NCBI GenBank assembly: GCA_947460345.1
Contig: CANHGM010000022.1
Span: 1 to 50,037, forward strand
Length of the DNA stretch: 50,037 nucleotides
Reading direction: 5' to 3'
Origin: Bacteroidota bacterium
GTDB taxonomy: Bacteria; Bacteroidota; Bacteroidia; UKL13-3
In this document: positions 7,708-15,327 of the stretch, piece by piece
Position numbering within the stretch: the stretch's first letter is position 1
Layout of the letters: every line of letters starts with the position of its first letter
The notes under the pieces: model-generated
Told to the model about the DNA's origin: nothing
What the model saw: the letters and a program-made list of their open reading frames with translations, nothing else
Databases searched by the model: none
Program-made: the position numbers and the translations under genes

Positions 7708-8751
7708 TTATTTTCTATAAGTTTCCGAAAAATTTCTAAACTTATTCAAAACATTAGCTAAGTCTGTTGCCAACTCTGAATCAAATAACATAAATTCTCT
7801 AGTGGTAGGGTGAATAAAACCTAAAGTCTTTGCGTGTAATGATTGGCGTTGCATAGCTGTTAAACAATTTTCAGCAAAATGTTCAAATTTGGGTAATCCC
7901 ATACCTTTCACTATTCTCATTCCTCCATAGGTTGAATCAGCAAAAATTGGATGCCCTATATGTTGCATCGAAGCTCTAATTTGATGTGTTCTTCCTGTCT
8001 CTAACTCACACTCTACCAAAGTAGCAAAATAAAACCGTTCTAATACTTTCCAATGAGTAACAGCCCATTTGCCATGCTCTGGTTCTTTAAAAATTTGCAT
8101 GACTTTTCTATCTTTCAAACTTCGGCCTATATACCCTGAAATAGTGCCTGTTTCTTCTTTCATGTCTCCCCATACCAATGCATAATATTTACGTGATATA
8201 GTGTGATCAAAAAATTGCTTTGATAAAAATGTCATTGCAAACTCTGTCTTAGCTATAATCATCAACCCCGATGTGTCTTTGTCTATCCTATGTATTAAAC
8301 CTGGTCTCGATTCTTGCCCATTATTCAATGGTAAATTTTCGAAATGAAAAAGCAGGGCATTTATTAAAGTTCCTGTATAGTTACCGTAAGCTGGATGTAC
8401 TACCAATCCTGCCTCTTTGTTTATGATGAGTATGTCTTGGTCTTCATAAACAATATTCAATGGAATATCCTCAGGTAAGTTATCTGTAATTTTGGGTGGG
8501 TCAGGAAATACTACACTTATCTCGTCGTATGGCTTTACCTTGTAATTAGATTTAACGGGCTTTCCATTTACTATTACCGACTCAGTATCGCAAGCATTTT
8601 GTATTTTAGTTCTGCTTATATTGACAATTTTATACATCAAAAACTTATCAATTCTAAGCATGCCCTGTCCTTTGTCAACTAAAATTTTATGGTGCTCATA
8701 CAATTCCTGCTTTTCTTCTGGCTCGTCTATATATTCTTCTGAAAAATTCAT
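7708..8751 (-). CDS. rluD: RluD-type 23S rRNA pseudouridine synthase
   Basis: 347 residues, a usual length for the RluA/RluD family. An S4 RNA-binding domain spans about residues 30-90 (LRIDKFLMYKIVNISRTKIQ, then VIVNGKPVKSNYKVKPYDEI). The synthase domain follows with HRIDKDTSG at 154-162, where Asp157 is the catalytic nucleophile, and later ETGRTHQIRASMQHIGHPI. It isomerises uridines in 23S rRNA helix 69 or a related site; the exact position depends on subfamily, so RluD is the best guess. Its start codon overlaps the end of the SGNH-like gene by 4 bases, so the pair is translationally coupled with it as the second gene. Confidence 0.88.
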   Translation of the reverse strand: MNFSEEYIDEPEEKQELYEHHKILVDKGQGMLRIDKFLMYKIVNISRTKIQNACDTESVIVNGKPVKSNYKVKPYDEISVVFPDPPKITDNLPEDIPLNIVYEDQDILIINKEAGLVVHPAYGNYTGTLINALLFHFENLPLNNGQESRPGLIHRIDKDTSGLMIIAKTEFAMTFLSKQFFDHTISRKYYALVWGDMKEETGTISGYIGRSLKDRKVMQIFKEPEHGKWAVTHWKVLERFYFATLVECELETGRTHQIRASMQHIGHPIFADSTYGGMRIVKGMGLPKFEHFAENCLTAMQRQSLHAKTLGFIHPTTREFMLFDSELATDLANVLNKFRNFSETYRK

Positions 8752-9680
8752 CTAGTAGTGTTTATCATTTGTGTCAATAGGGGAGTAAAGACCTTATTCC
8801 CAGCTTGGTTTAAATGGTGCCTGTCGTAAAAATATTCTAATTTATTACATATATCACTATCGCAAAAATTATAATACACACTTGATATCTGTTGAAATAC
8901 CTGCGTATTTATTTTTTCAATATTGGTGTATCGTTTATAGTTTAGAAAATAGACAGGGCTAGTGTAAAAAATCAATTTGATATGGTTGTCAGCACAAAGC
9001 TGAGCTATTTTTTTTAAGTAAGATATGTTTTCTTCTCTAATCAAAATTTCTTCATACTCATTAGTTTCTGCTGGTTTAAATATTTTTTTGGAGACATCAA
9101 CATAGTCTCCAGTTTTATTTATTTTTTCTTTAAATGTTTTAGAAACTATTGTCGTGAATGGCACCAATCCTAACCTGCTATTAAACTCTGAAAATTTCCA
9201 CATTGGAATATATTTCCATAGAAAAGTTCGATATCCAAATGTTTGTCGCAAATGCGTGTATATACTGTCGTCACTCAAGTGAGGAAGAAAACCATAAATT
9301 CTTTGTTTGTTATTTAACCGCAATTGCACACCCCATGGGTCGTAATTAAAATAGATAGCTTTACACGTATTTTTATTTTTTAAGAAAGTATGAAGGAGCA
9401 AAAATTGGTGCATCGCATTGCTGCCATCCAGCCCTAAATTATATCCTTGTAAAGATGTTTCTTTGTTTAATTCACCCACTTGTGCATTAATTAATGCCCT
9501 GCTGTTTCCTAAAAAAATATAGTCGAATTTTTGATTTTGAAGATTGAAAATTTTTCCAAACTTGGTGCTTTGTTCTTTTTTATAAACTTGTTGATATATG
9601 AAATCTAACCCAAACATCAAACCTATAAAAATCACTGTAAACACAGCTGTTTTCTTGATTTGTTTGGATGTTAAAATCAT
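8748..9680 (-). CDS. Membrane-anchored SGNH-hydrolase-like protein
   Basis: 310 residues. One N-terminal membrane segment (TAVFTVIFIGLMFGLDFIYQ, residues about 11-30) is followed by a periplasmic domain. That domain has the SGNH layout: block I-like FLGNSRALINAQ with the Ser near residue 59, the conserved-looking LGLDGSNAM, and a C-terminal Asp-x-x-His arrangement in DRHHLNQAGNKVF. Similar single-pass proteins occur with O-acetylation or cell-surface polymer modification (DltD/AlgX-like), but the substrate here is unknown. It precedes the RluD gene with a 4-base overlap and lies 12 bases after the prfA stop, so prfA, this gene and rluD appear to form one transcription unit. Confidence 0.68.
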   Translation of the reverse strand: MILTSKQIKKTAVFTVIFIGLMFGLDFIYQQVYKKEQSTKFGKIFNLQNQKFDYIFLGNSRALINAQVGELNKETSLQGYNLGLDGSNAMHQFLLLHTFLKNKNTCKAIYFNYDPWGVQLRLNNKQRIYGFLPHLSDDSIYTHLRQTFGYRTFLWKYIPMWKFSEFNSRLGLVPFTTIVSKTFKEKINKTGDYVDVSKKIFKPAETNEYEEILIREENISYLKKIAQLCADNHIKLIFYTSPVYFLNYKRYTNIEKINTQVFQQISSVYYNFCDSDICNKLEYFYDRHHLNQAGNKVFTPLLTQMINTTR

Positions 9681-9692
9681 ACAACAATAAAC

Positions 9693-10772
9693 TTAAGCGT
9701 CTACTAAATCTCCGTCTTTCAACTTCTCAGCATTCTCTGCTAACTGAAGTTGCTCTAAAACTTCTTTTATATCGCCATCTACAAAAGCCGGTAAATTATA
9801 AATGGTATATCCAATTCTATGATCAGTAACCCTACCTTGAGGGTAATTATACGTTCTAACTTTAGCAGACCTATCGCCTGACGATACCATCGTTTTACGC
9901 TTTTTAGAAACCTCGTCTAACCATTTTTGATATTCCACTTCATATATACGTGCTTTCAAAACTTTTAAAGCTTTTTCTTTATTTTTAGTTTGAGATTTCT
10001 CATCTTGACATTGAGCTACAATTCCTGTAGGGATATGCGTAAGCCTTACAGCCGAATAGGTAGTGTTCACCGATTGTCCACCCGGTCCAGAGCTACAAAA
10101 AGTATCAACTCTGATGTCAGCATCTTTTACATCTACATCTATATCATCAGCTTCAGGCAATACCACTACAGTTGCAGCAGAAGTATGAACACGACCTTGT
10201 GTTTCAGTATCAGGCACACGTTGCACACGATGCACACCACTTTCATATTTCATAATTCCGTATGCATGGTCACCTGAAATTTCCATCGTAACACGGCTAT
10301 ATCCTCCGGCTGCTCCATAGTTTGTATCCATTACTTCAGCTTTCAAACCATGTTTATCACAAAACCTTAAATACATTCTGAGCAAATCTCCTGCAAACAA
10401 ACAAGCTTCATCTCCACCTGTTCCAGCTCTTACTTCTAAAATAGCATTTTTGTCGTCTTGAGGATCTTCTGGTATTAACATATTTCTAATATGCTCTTCC
10501 ATGGGTGGAAGCTCTACAAGCATTTCATCTAACTCAGCTTTAGCCAATTCCCTAAATTCTTCATCTTTCTCAGTAGCTAATATGTTTTTTGTATTTTCAA
10601 TATTCGATAATAAATTTTTGTAAATATAATAGGCTGCAACTATTGGTTCTAATTTGCGGTATTCTTTATTCAGTTTTGTAAACTCCTTCATATCACCCAT
10701 AGCGTCAGGCTGACTTATCTGTCTCTCTACTTCCTCTCTTCTGTTTTTTATTGCTTCTAACTTATCTAACAT
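9693..10772 (-). CDS. prfA: Peptide chain release factor 1
   Basis: 359 residues, the normal length. The GGQ peptidyl-hydrolysis motif is at residues 231-233 in SSGPGGQSVNTTYSAVRLTH. The stop-codon recognition region reads HRVQRVPDTETQGRVHTSAA, where Pro-Asp-Thr (187-189) takes the place of the tripeptide PxT that marks RF1 (RF2 has SPF), so the protein should read UAA and UAG. An N-terminal helical domain 1 (ERQISQ, LNKEYRKLEPIV) is complete. It is first in a leftward run with the SGNH-like gene and rluD. A TATTTTTG element lies 17 bases upstream of the start. Confidence 0.96.
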   Translation of the reverse strand: MLDKLEAIKNRREEVERQISQPDAMGDMKEFTKLNKEYRKLEPIVAAYYIYKNLLSNIENTKNILATEKDEEFRELAKAELDEMLVELPPMEEHIRNMLIPEDPQDDKNAILEVRAGTGGDEACLFAGDLLRMYLRFCDKHGLKAEVMDTNYGAAGGYSRVTMEISGDHAYGIMKYESGVHRVQRVPDTETQGRVHTSAATVVVLPEADDIDVDVKDADIRVDTFCSSGPGGQSVNTTYSAVRLTHIPTGIVAQCQDEKSQTKNKEKALKVLKARIYEVEYQKWLDEVSKKRKTMVSSGDRSAKVRTYNYPQGRVTDHRIGYTIYNLPAFVDGDIKEVLEQLQLAENAEKLKDGDLVDA

Positions 10773-10789
10773 ATGCGTTTATTTTACTG

Positions 10790-10797
10790 CAAAAATA
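10790..10797 (-). promoter_or_regulatory. Bacteroidota -7 element of prfA
   Basis: The reverse strand reads TATTTTTG, a match to TAnnTTTG, ending 17 bases before the prfA ATG. No clear -33 element was picked out. Confidence 0.5.
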
Positions 10798-10855
10798 TAT
10801 GATATTTTATTAATATGTGAAAGAGATTTTCATGTTTAGTTATATTTCTATTCTA

Positions 10856-10863
10856 TATATTTG
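10856..10863 (+). promoter_or_regulatory. -7 element of the GNAT gene
   Basis: TATATTTG, the exact Bacteroidota -7 consensus, ends 10 bases before the ATG at 10874. A transcript from here cannot include the upstream ATG at 10817, which decides the start in favour of 10874. Confidence 0.65.
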
Positions 10864-10873
10864 CTTTAAAACT

Positions 10874-11287
10874 ATGGATGATTCACTTTTAGAAATAAAA
10901 TATACCACCAACCAACTTCCCAATGTGGAGGATATTATTGCTTTGTACAAAAGTTCAGGTATCAATAGACCCGTTGAAGATGTTGATAGAATAAGGCAAA
11001 TGTATTCCCATTCCAATTTAGTTATTGCAGCTTGGCACCAGCAGAAGTTAGTGGGCATTTCTAGGTCTTTAACAGATTTTAATTATTGCTGTTATTTGTC
11101 TGATCTTGCTGTTGATAAAGAATTTCAAAAACAAGGTATTGGTAAAAAACTTATAGCGTTAACTCAAAACTTAATAGGCGATAAAACAATGCTGCTATTA
11201 TTGGCTGTTCCAAGTGCTATGGAGTATTATCCTAACATTGGTTTTGAAAAAGTAGATAATGGTTTTGTGATTAAACGTAAAAGATAA
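10874..11287 (+). CDS. GNAT-family N-acetyltransferase
   Basis: 137 residues from the ATG at 10874. The acetyl-CoA-binding motif A is clear: CYLSDLAVDKEFQKQGIGKK, with the QxxGIG pyrophosphate loop. The following LIALTQNLIGD and AVPSAMEYYPNIGFEKV give the rest of the GNAT fold. The family transfers acetyl from acetyl-CoA to small amines, antibiotics or proteins; the substrate cannot be told. An upstream in-frame ATG at 10817 would add a 19-residue hydrophobic run unlike a GNAT start, and the TATATTTG promoter lies downstream of it. The next gene follows closely on the same strand. Confidence 0.86.
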   Translation: MDDSLLEIKYTTNQLPNVEDIIALYKSSGINRPVEDVDRIRQMYSHSNLVIAAWHQQKLVGISRSLTDFNYCCYLSDLAVDKEFQKQGIGKKLIALTQNLIGDKTMLLLLAVPSAMEYYPNIGFEKVDNGFVIKRKR

Positions 11288-11327
11288 TTATATATGTTAA
11301 GGTTTTACAAATTGATTTATATACTAT

Positions 11328-11840
11328 ATGTTTTTTTTGTTTTTTAATAACAATATAATCGGTCAAACTGCTACTAGATATTCTGATTCTACTTCAAAAA
11401 TTTTTGTAGAAAATAACGAACCTGTAAAAGACGATTTTTCACCCATGCAAATGTTTGCTTTTTTATTGTTTATTGGTTTTATGTTGTTATGTGTTGGCCT
11501 TGGTATAACAGCAGCTTTGGCCATAATGGCTTTGATTTTTTTATTAGTTACTTCAGGTGTATTGTCTGCATCCATTATGTATGGTTTTTACCAAAGATCT
11601 TTTCTTAAAGGGTTTAAAGTTTTTGTCATTGCTTTATCAGGCATATTTGGGGCTATCATTGGAGGCCTTAGTTGGTGGGTATTGCTTTCTAAGTTTTCAC
11701 ATTGGCTCAATGAACAAAACGCAATTATATATAGTAGTTTGCTGGGCTTTATTGCAGGTTCTTTAATTGGTACACTTGCATATACAATTCTAAAAAAGAT
11801 TATTGTATACTTCAAAAATAAAATGGACGTTGTAAAATAA
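11328..11840 (+). CDS. Small integral membrane protein, start possibly disturbed by a T8 run
   Basis: 170 residues with about four predicted membrane segments (MFAFLLFIGFMLLCVGLGIT, AALAIMALIFLLVTSGVL, VFVIALSGIFGAIIGGLSWW and SLLGFIAGSLIGTLAYTIL) after a soluble stretch of about 25 residues. The ATG at 11328 yields an odd start (MFFLFFNNNIIGQ). A better ATG at 11294, seven bases after the GNAT stop, reads in another frame into a typical signal core (MLRFYKLIYILYVF). The two frames join if one T is dropped from the T8 run at 11331-11338, giving a complete signal peptide ending near IIGQ. So the gene is either frameshifted there or starts at 11328. The function is unknown. Confidence 0.7.
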   Translation: MFFLFFNNNIIGQTATRYSDSTSKIFVENNEPVKDDFSPMQMFAFLLFIGFMLLCVGLGITAALAIMALIFLLVTSGVLSASIMYGFYQRSFLKGFKVFVIALSGIFGAIIGGLSWWVLLSKFSHWLNEQNAIIYSSLLGFIAGSLIGTLAYTILKKIIVYFKNKMDVVK

Positions 11841-11852
11841 AATTTATAGTAA

Positions 11853-12665
11853 ATGCAAAACCAAATTAGCAAACCATTTAATAGAAGCAAGCTTAGGAAA
11901 ACTATTGGTAAAGAGTATTTTATAGCAAAAAGAAAAATAAATTGGCTTATACACAATAAAGATTTTGCTCTTATAAACAATCAGTTCAAAGGGCATTATT
12001 CAGTTATAAAACACCAATCTTTCTTATTGCGTCCGCTCAAAGATGTAGAGATGTATTTGCAACATAACAAAACCACCAACCTAAAATTGGCAATCGAACA
12101 TATAAATGGGGTAGTGATAAAACCAGGTGAAATATTTTCTATTTGGAAAATGGTTGGTAGGCCTACTAAAAACAAAGGTTATCTTGAAGGACTGACTTTA
12201 GAAAATGGTAAAATTTCAAAGGGTATAGGTGGTGGTCTTTGTCAGCTTGGGAATTTGTTATACTGGATGGCTCTTCATTCGCCATTAACTATCAAAGAAA
12301 GATGGAGGCACAGCTATGATGTGTTTCCTGATATTAACCGAACTATTCCGTTTGCTTGTGGGGCTACACTTTCATATAATTATATAGATTTTCAATTATC
12401 GAACAACACAGAATTTTCTTTTCAAATTAATCTAAAAATTGAAGACGGTTATCTTAAAGGAGAGATGATTTGTGATACAGAACTAAATACCCAATATGAA
12501 ATTTTTGAAACAGACCATTTGTTTCAACACCAATGGTGGGGCGGATATACTAGACATAATAAAATTTGGAAACGAATTTTTAATAAGAATGACAATACCC
12601 AACAAGTAGAATTGGTAACAGAAAACAATGCTATTATGATGTATAACCCAATGCTTGAAGGTTGA
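11853..12665 (+). CDS. VanW-family protein
   Basis: 270 residues. The VanW domain occupies about residues 70-200: LKLAIEHINGVVIKPGEIFS, then GRPTKNKGYLEG, ISKGIGGGLCQLGNLLYWMA with the hallmark GGGxCQ, and HSYDVFPDINRTIPFACGAT. VanW-type proteins occur beside vancomycin-resistance genes and widely elsewhere; no biochemical role is firmly known. There is no signal peptide; the N-terminus is basic (SRKLRKTIGKEYF-like composition). It starts 12 bases after the membrane protein, so the GNAT, membrane and VanW genes are probably cotranscribed. No other resistance genes are near. It ends convergent with the broken BRO-type gene 16 bases away. Confidence 0.9.
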   Translation: MQNQISKPFNRSKLRKTIGKEYFIAKRKINWLIHNKDFALINNQFKGHYSVIKHQSFLLRPLKDVEMYLQHNKTTNLKLAIEHINGVVIKPGEIFSIWKMVGRPTKNKGYLEGLTLENGKISKGIGGGLCQLGNLLYWMALHSPLTIKERWRHSYDVFPDINRTIPFACGATLSYNYIDFQLSNNTEFSFQINLKIEDGYLKGEMICDTELNTQYEIFETDHLFQHQWWGGYTRHNKIWKRIFNKNDNTQQVELVTENNAIMMYNPMLEG

Positions 12666-12681
12666 TTTTAAGAATGATTTA

Positions 12682-13510
12682 TTATTTTAAACCTTTTTTC
12701 CCTTTGTTTGGTGGTAAAAAGTTTTCGCCAGTAACTACTTTCTTTCCAGTCTGTTGCTCTAATTGCAGCCTTGCATCTTTAGCTATTTTTCCTCCTTTTT
12801 TACTAGCTTTTACATTTTCTTGTAGACCTTTTGCTTCATCTGTTTCAGCTATTTGCCTAGTAGAAAGCTCGGCTAAAGCAGTAAAGATAAGCTCTGCTTC
12901 GCTCATGTGGTCTCTAAGATTTTGAGACTTCAATCTTTTTATTTCTTTGTGCTTTTTCACCGTTAAACCTGTCCATTCTTGGTGAATAATATTGGTAAGT
13001 AAAGCAAATTCATCTGTTTTTTTTTACACCGCTTTCTTTCCAATAGTCCGAAAGTTTATTTATGGTTTCCTGTCCGGTCATCCGATGCTGTATCCACTTT
13101 TCAGAACGTCCAAGTTTTTGCCAATTTTCTCTGGCTCTTTCTATACTCTGACTTGGATCTGCAATTTCCTGCATTCTCTCGTAACCCACTTTTGCTAGCC
13201 ATTGTTTAAAGGGTTCTGCTTTGGGCGATGGAATAGATTGAATAATTCTTAGTAAAGTTTTAGTATCTGCTACATCCGTTTCACGCATTTTACCATCTGA
13301 AGCTTTTAATTTCAACTGTCGACAAATTGTCGACAGTTCAAGTCCATCTTCTGTTTTAATGCGTACTTTCATCTTAAACCAATAATCTCTTGCATTTGAG
13401 CTATTCGTCAAAACTTCAACCACATCAATAATTGAAAAATACCATTGCTGTTCTTTTTCATCCCAATGTGTTCTTACATTTTTGTTTTCAAATAATTTTA
13501 AGTTACTCAT
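12682..13510 (-). pseudogene. BRO-N / DinD-like gene split by a one-base homopolymer frameshift
   Basis: The first part (13510-13010, 166 residues) is a Bro-N domain: HWDEKEQQWYFSIIDVVEVL, then KASDGKMRETDVADTKTLLR, IIQSIPSPKAEPFKQWLAKV and NWQKLGRSEKWIQHRM, ending early in VKKNR. The second part (12960-12682) begins MKKHKEIKRLKSQNLRDHMS and matches the DinD-like tail, ending in a KVVTGENFLPP segment. On the coding strand a run of nine A (13025-13017) lies at the break. With eight A the frame continues through TDEFALLTNIIHQEWTGLTV and joins the two parts into one protein of about 275 residues, the usual family length. Such proteins are phage-type antirepressors or DNA-damage-induced factors. 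Either a true one-base insertion, slippage-tolerant expression, or a sequencing error explains the break. Confidence 0.85.
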
Positions 13511-13667
13511 TATAAAATTTATTTATGATTATTTCGCATTTTCCAATAGAATAATATTTTCAATTCTTTTATTAAAGCTAATACTTAATCTAGTGAATGC
13601 TTATATTATATTAGTTGTTTCAAATATAGCAACTATTTATTTTTTTTAGAATAAACAATAAAAAAAA

Positions 13668-14300
13668 CTACTTCCTCCCAAAATCCGCTGGGTTTTCACC
13701 CCATACTTTTGTTTCCCATTTTAATATAGGATTACTATATGTATTGGCTTTGAGCCATTGTATTCCTCTATCCATCATCTCAAACAATGCTTTGTTTCTT
13801 GGGCTTCTGCTGTGTTCAGTTTTGGCAACTTTGTTTTTCACCCAACTTATAGCTGTTTTGCTATCTGAATATATAGGTACTGATAAATTGTTTTGCTTGC
13901 AATAAGCCAATGCATGTACTATTCCTAAAAACTCAACTATATTATTGGTGCCGTCTTCAAACGGTCCTTGCCTAAATAAAACTTTACCTGATTGCACATG
14001 AACTCCTTGATATTCGCAGTCTCCTGTTTTGGTGTTCCAAGCCCCATCAACTGCTATACTTGCAGGATTTGGTCTACCTACTGATTGCTTTACCAATGCT
14101 GAAACTTCAGGTTTTTCGCCAGCTTTATTCATATACTTTGCTGGCGATTCAGTAAATGCTTTGTGAGCTAATAGTTTATTTTCAAATGATTTGAATACCG
14201 CCTGCGGAAACCCTGCTATCTGAGCTTGACACATTTCCCAATTATCAAAAACGCCCGTTTTTCTGCCTTTCCATACCACATAGTATTTTTGCTTAGCCAT
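13668..14300 (-). CDS. rnhA: Ribonuclease HI with N-terminal hybrid-binding domain
   Basis: 210 residues. Residues 5-45 form a hybrid-binding (caulimovirus VI-type) domain: KYYVVWKGRKTGVFDNWEMC and AQIAGFPQAVFKSFEN. The RNase H domain follows with Asp85 (VDGAW), Glu123 (NIVEFLG), Asp146 (IYSDSKTA) and Asp206 (NPADFGRK) as the four metal-binding acids. It cleaves RNA in RNA-DNA hybrids in the cytoplasm, acting in primer and R-loop removal. It is last in a leftward operon with ispG, the asparaginase-domain gene and the DUF2480 gene, 19 bases after the DUF2480 stop; a T9 run lies in the gap. Confidence 0.93.
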   Translation of the reverse strand: MAKQKYYVVWKGRKTGVFDNWEMCQAQIAGFPQAVFKSFENKLLAHKAFTESPAKYMNKAGEKPEVSALVKQSVGRPNPASIAVDGAWNTKTGDCEYQGVHVQSGKVLFRQGPFEDGTNNIVEFLGIVHALAYCKQNNLSVPIYSDSKTAISWVKNKVAKTEHSRSPRNKALFEMMDRGIQWLKANTYSNPILKWETKVWGENPADFGRK

Positions 14301-14319
14301 ATATACTCAAGCTTTTTTT

Positions 14320-14835
14320 TTAATCTTTTCTTTTCATAATAGGCACTGTAGAACAGGGCTCACCATACATAATACTTTTAGCAATAGGAGCAAGGAGCGA
14401 AGTCACTTGCACATATGCAGCATTAGAAATGGGTAAATCACCACAACCTTTTATAACAATTTTTTGATCTTTATATATACTTAATTCAATTTGGTTGATT
14501 GCATTTATAATCAAATGCTTTTCTAAATCTTCCATGCTACCAAAATAAATACTTTTAGCAAATGGTTGTAAAGCTGATGCCAATAACATATATGCCCAAG
14601 TTGGCACAATGGCATCGGCTGAGCATATCACTGCTACATGTTTATCAGTATATTCACTCCAATCTTTTTCTTTTATATATAACCTGAAATCTTTTTCTTT
14701 TAATATCAATCCCATAAACAAACATTGAGCAATATCAAATATGGTTTTGGGTGAATGGTCATAATAGTCTTCAAGGTTTATAGTAATTAAACCACTGTTG
14801 GCTACTTTATTTACAAATTCATTGTTTACTTCCAT
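14320..14835 (-). CDS. DUF2480-family protein
   Basis: 171 residues that match the DUF2480 family of Bacteroidota by memory of its motifs: NKVANSGLITINLEDYY, LFMGLILKEKDFR, VAVICSADAIVPTWAYMLLA and the C-terminal AKSIMYGEPCSTVPI. The last motif has a conserved Cys. Members are cytosolic and of unknown function. It starts 5 bases after the asparaginase-domain stop and ends 19 bases before rnhA. No signal peptide or membrane segment is present. Confidence 0.82.
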   Translation of the reverse strand: MEVNNEFVNKVANSGLITINLEDYYDHSPKTIFDIAQCLFMGLILKEKDFRLYIKEKDWSEYTDKHVAVICSADAIVPTWAYMLLASALQPFAKSIYFGSMEDLEKHLIINAINQIELSIYKDQKIVIKGCGDLPISNAAYVQVTSLLAPIAKSIMYGEPCSTVPIMKRKD

Positions 14836-14840
14836 TTATT

Positions 14841-15323
14841 TTACAATTCTTCAAATATACCTGAACCTTTATTTTTTCGCACATTGTTCCAATCAAAACA
14901 TTTGCCATTCATTACTACATATACGCCATGTGGCAGCGTTTGCACAAATGCCATGGCACTTCCTAAGTTAAATAAACCATCGCTACTGCCAAAAGTATAG
15001 GGTATCATGGCTCCGGTAATTACTACAGTTCTTTTTAAATCTGCTTCTGCCATTACCCTAGCCGTTTCAGTCATGGTGTCAGTTCCATGTGTAATGATGA
15101 TTTTTTCTTCGCTACACAATTTGCATGCATCTATAATCTGTTTTCTGTGACTGTCGTTCATATCCAAACTATCAATCAACATCAATGTTGAAATGCTTAC
15201 TTCATTTAGGTTTCTACCTAATCTGAGCATTTCTTGAATATGCGTTTCTTTAAAGAATAATTGCCCATTTAGTTCATTATACTCTTTGTCAAATGTTCCA
15301 CCTGTTACTATTATTCTTATCAT
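14841..15323 (-). CDS. Single-domain asparaginase-like protein
   Basis: 160 residues, only the N-terminal half of a normal L-asparaginase (about 330). The nucleophile motif TGGTFDKEYN has Thr10, and the second catalytic motif THGTDTMTETA has Thr81-Asp82. The C-terminal domain, which helps form the dimer-based active site in type I/II enzymes, is absent and replaced by only a short tail (FDWNNVRKNKGSGIFEEL). Short forms of this kind are common in Bacteroidota and some other lineages; whether they hydrolyse asparagine is uncertain. It is 4 bases after ispG and 5 bases before the DUF2480 gene, so the unit is tightly packed. Confidence 0.85.
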   Translation of the reverse strand: MIRIIVTGGTFDKEYNELNGQLFFKETHIQEMLRLGRNLNEVSISTLMLIDSLDMNDSHRKQIIDACKLCSEEKIIITHGTDTMTETARVMAEADLKRTVVITGAMIPYTFGSSDGLFNLGSAMAFVQTLPHGVYVVMNGKCFDWNNVRKNKGSGIFEEL

Positions 15324-15327
15324 GATA

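Noticed and set aside
12662-13198. Forward open frames 12662-12925 and 12992-13198
   Set aside because: Antisense to the broken BRO/DinD-like gene, whose protein matches a known family on the reverse strand.
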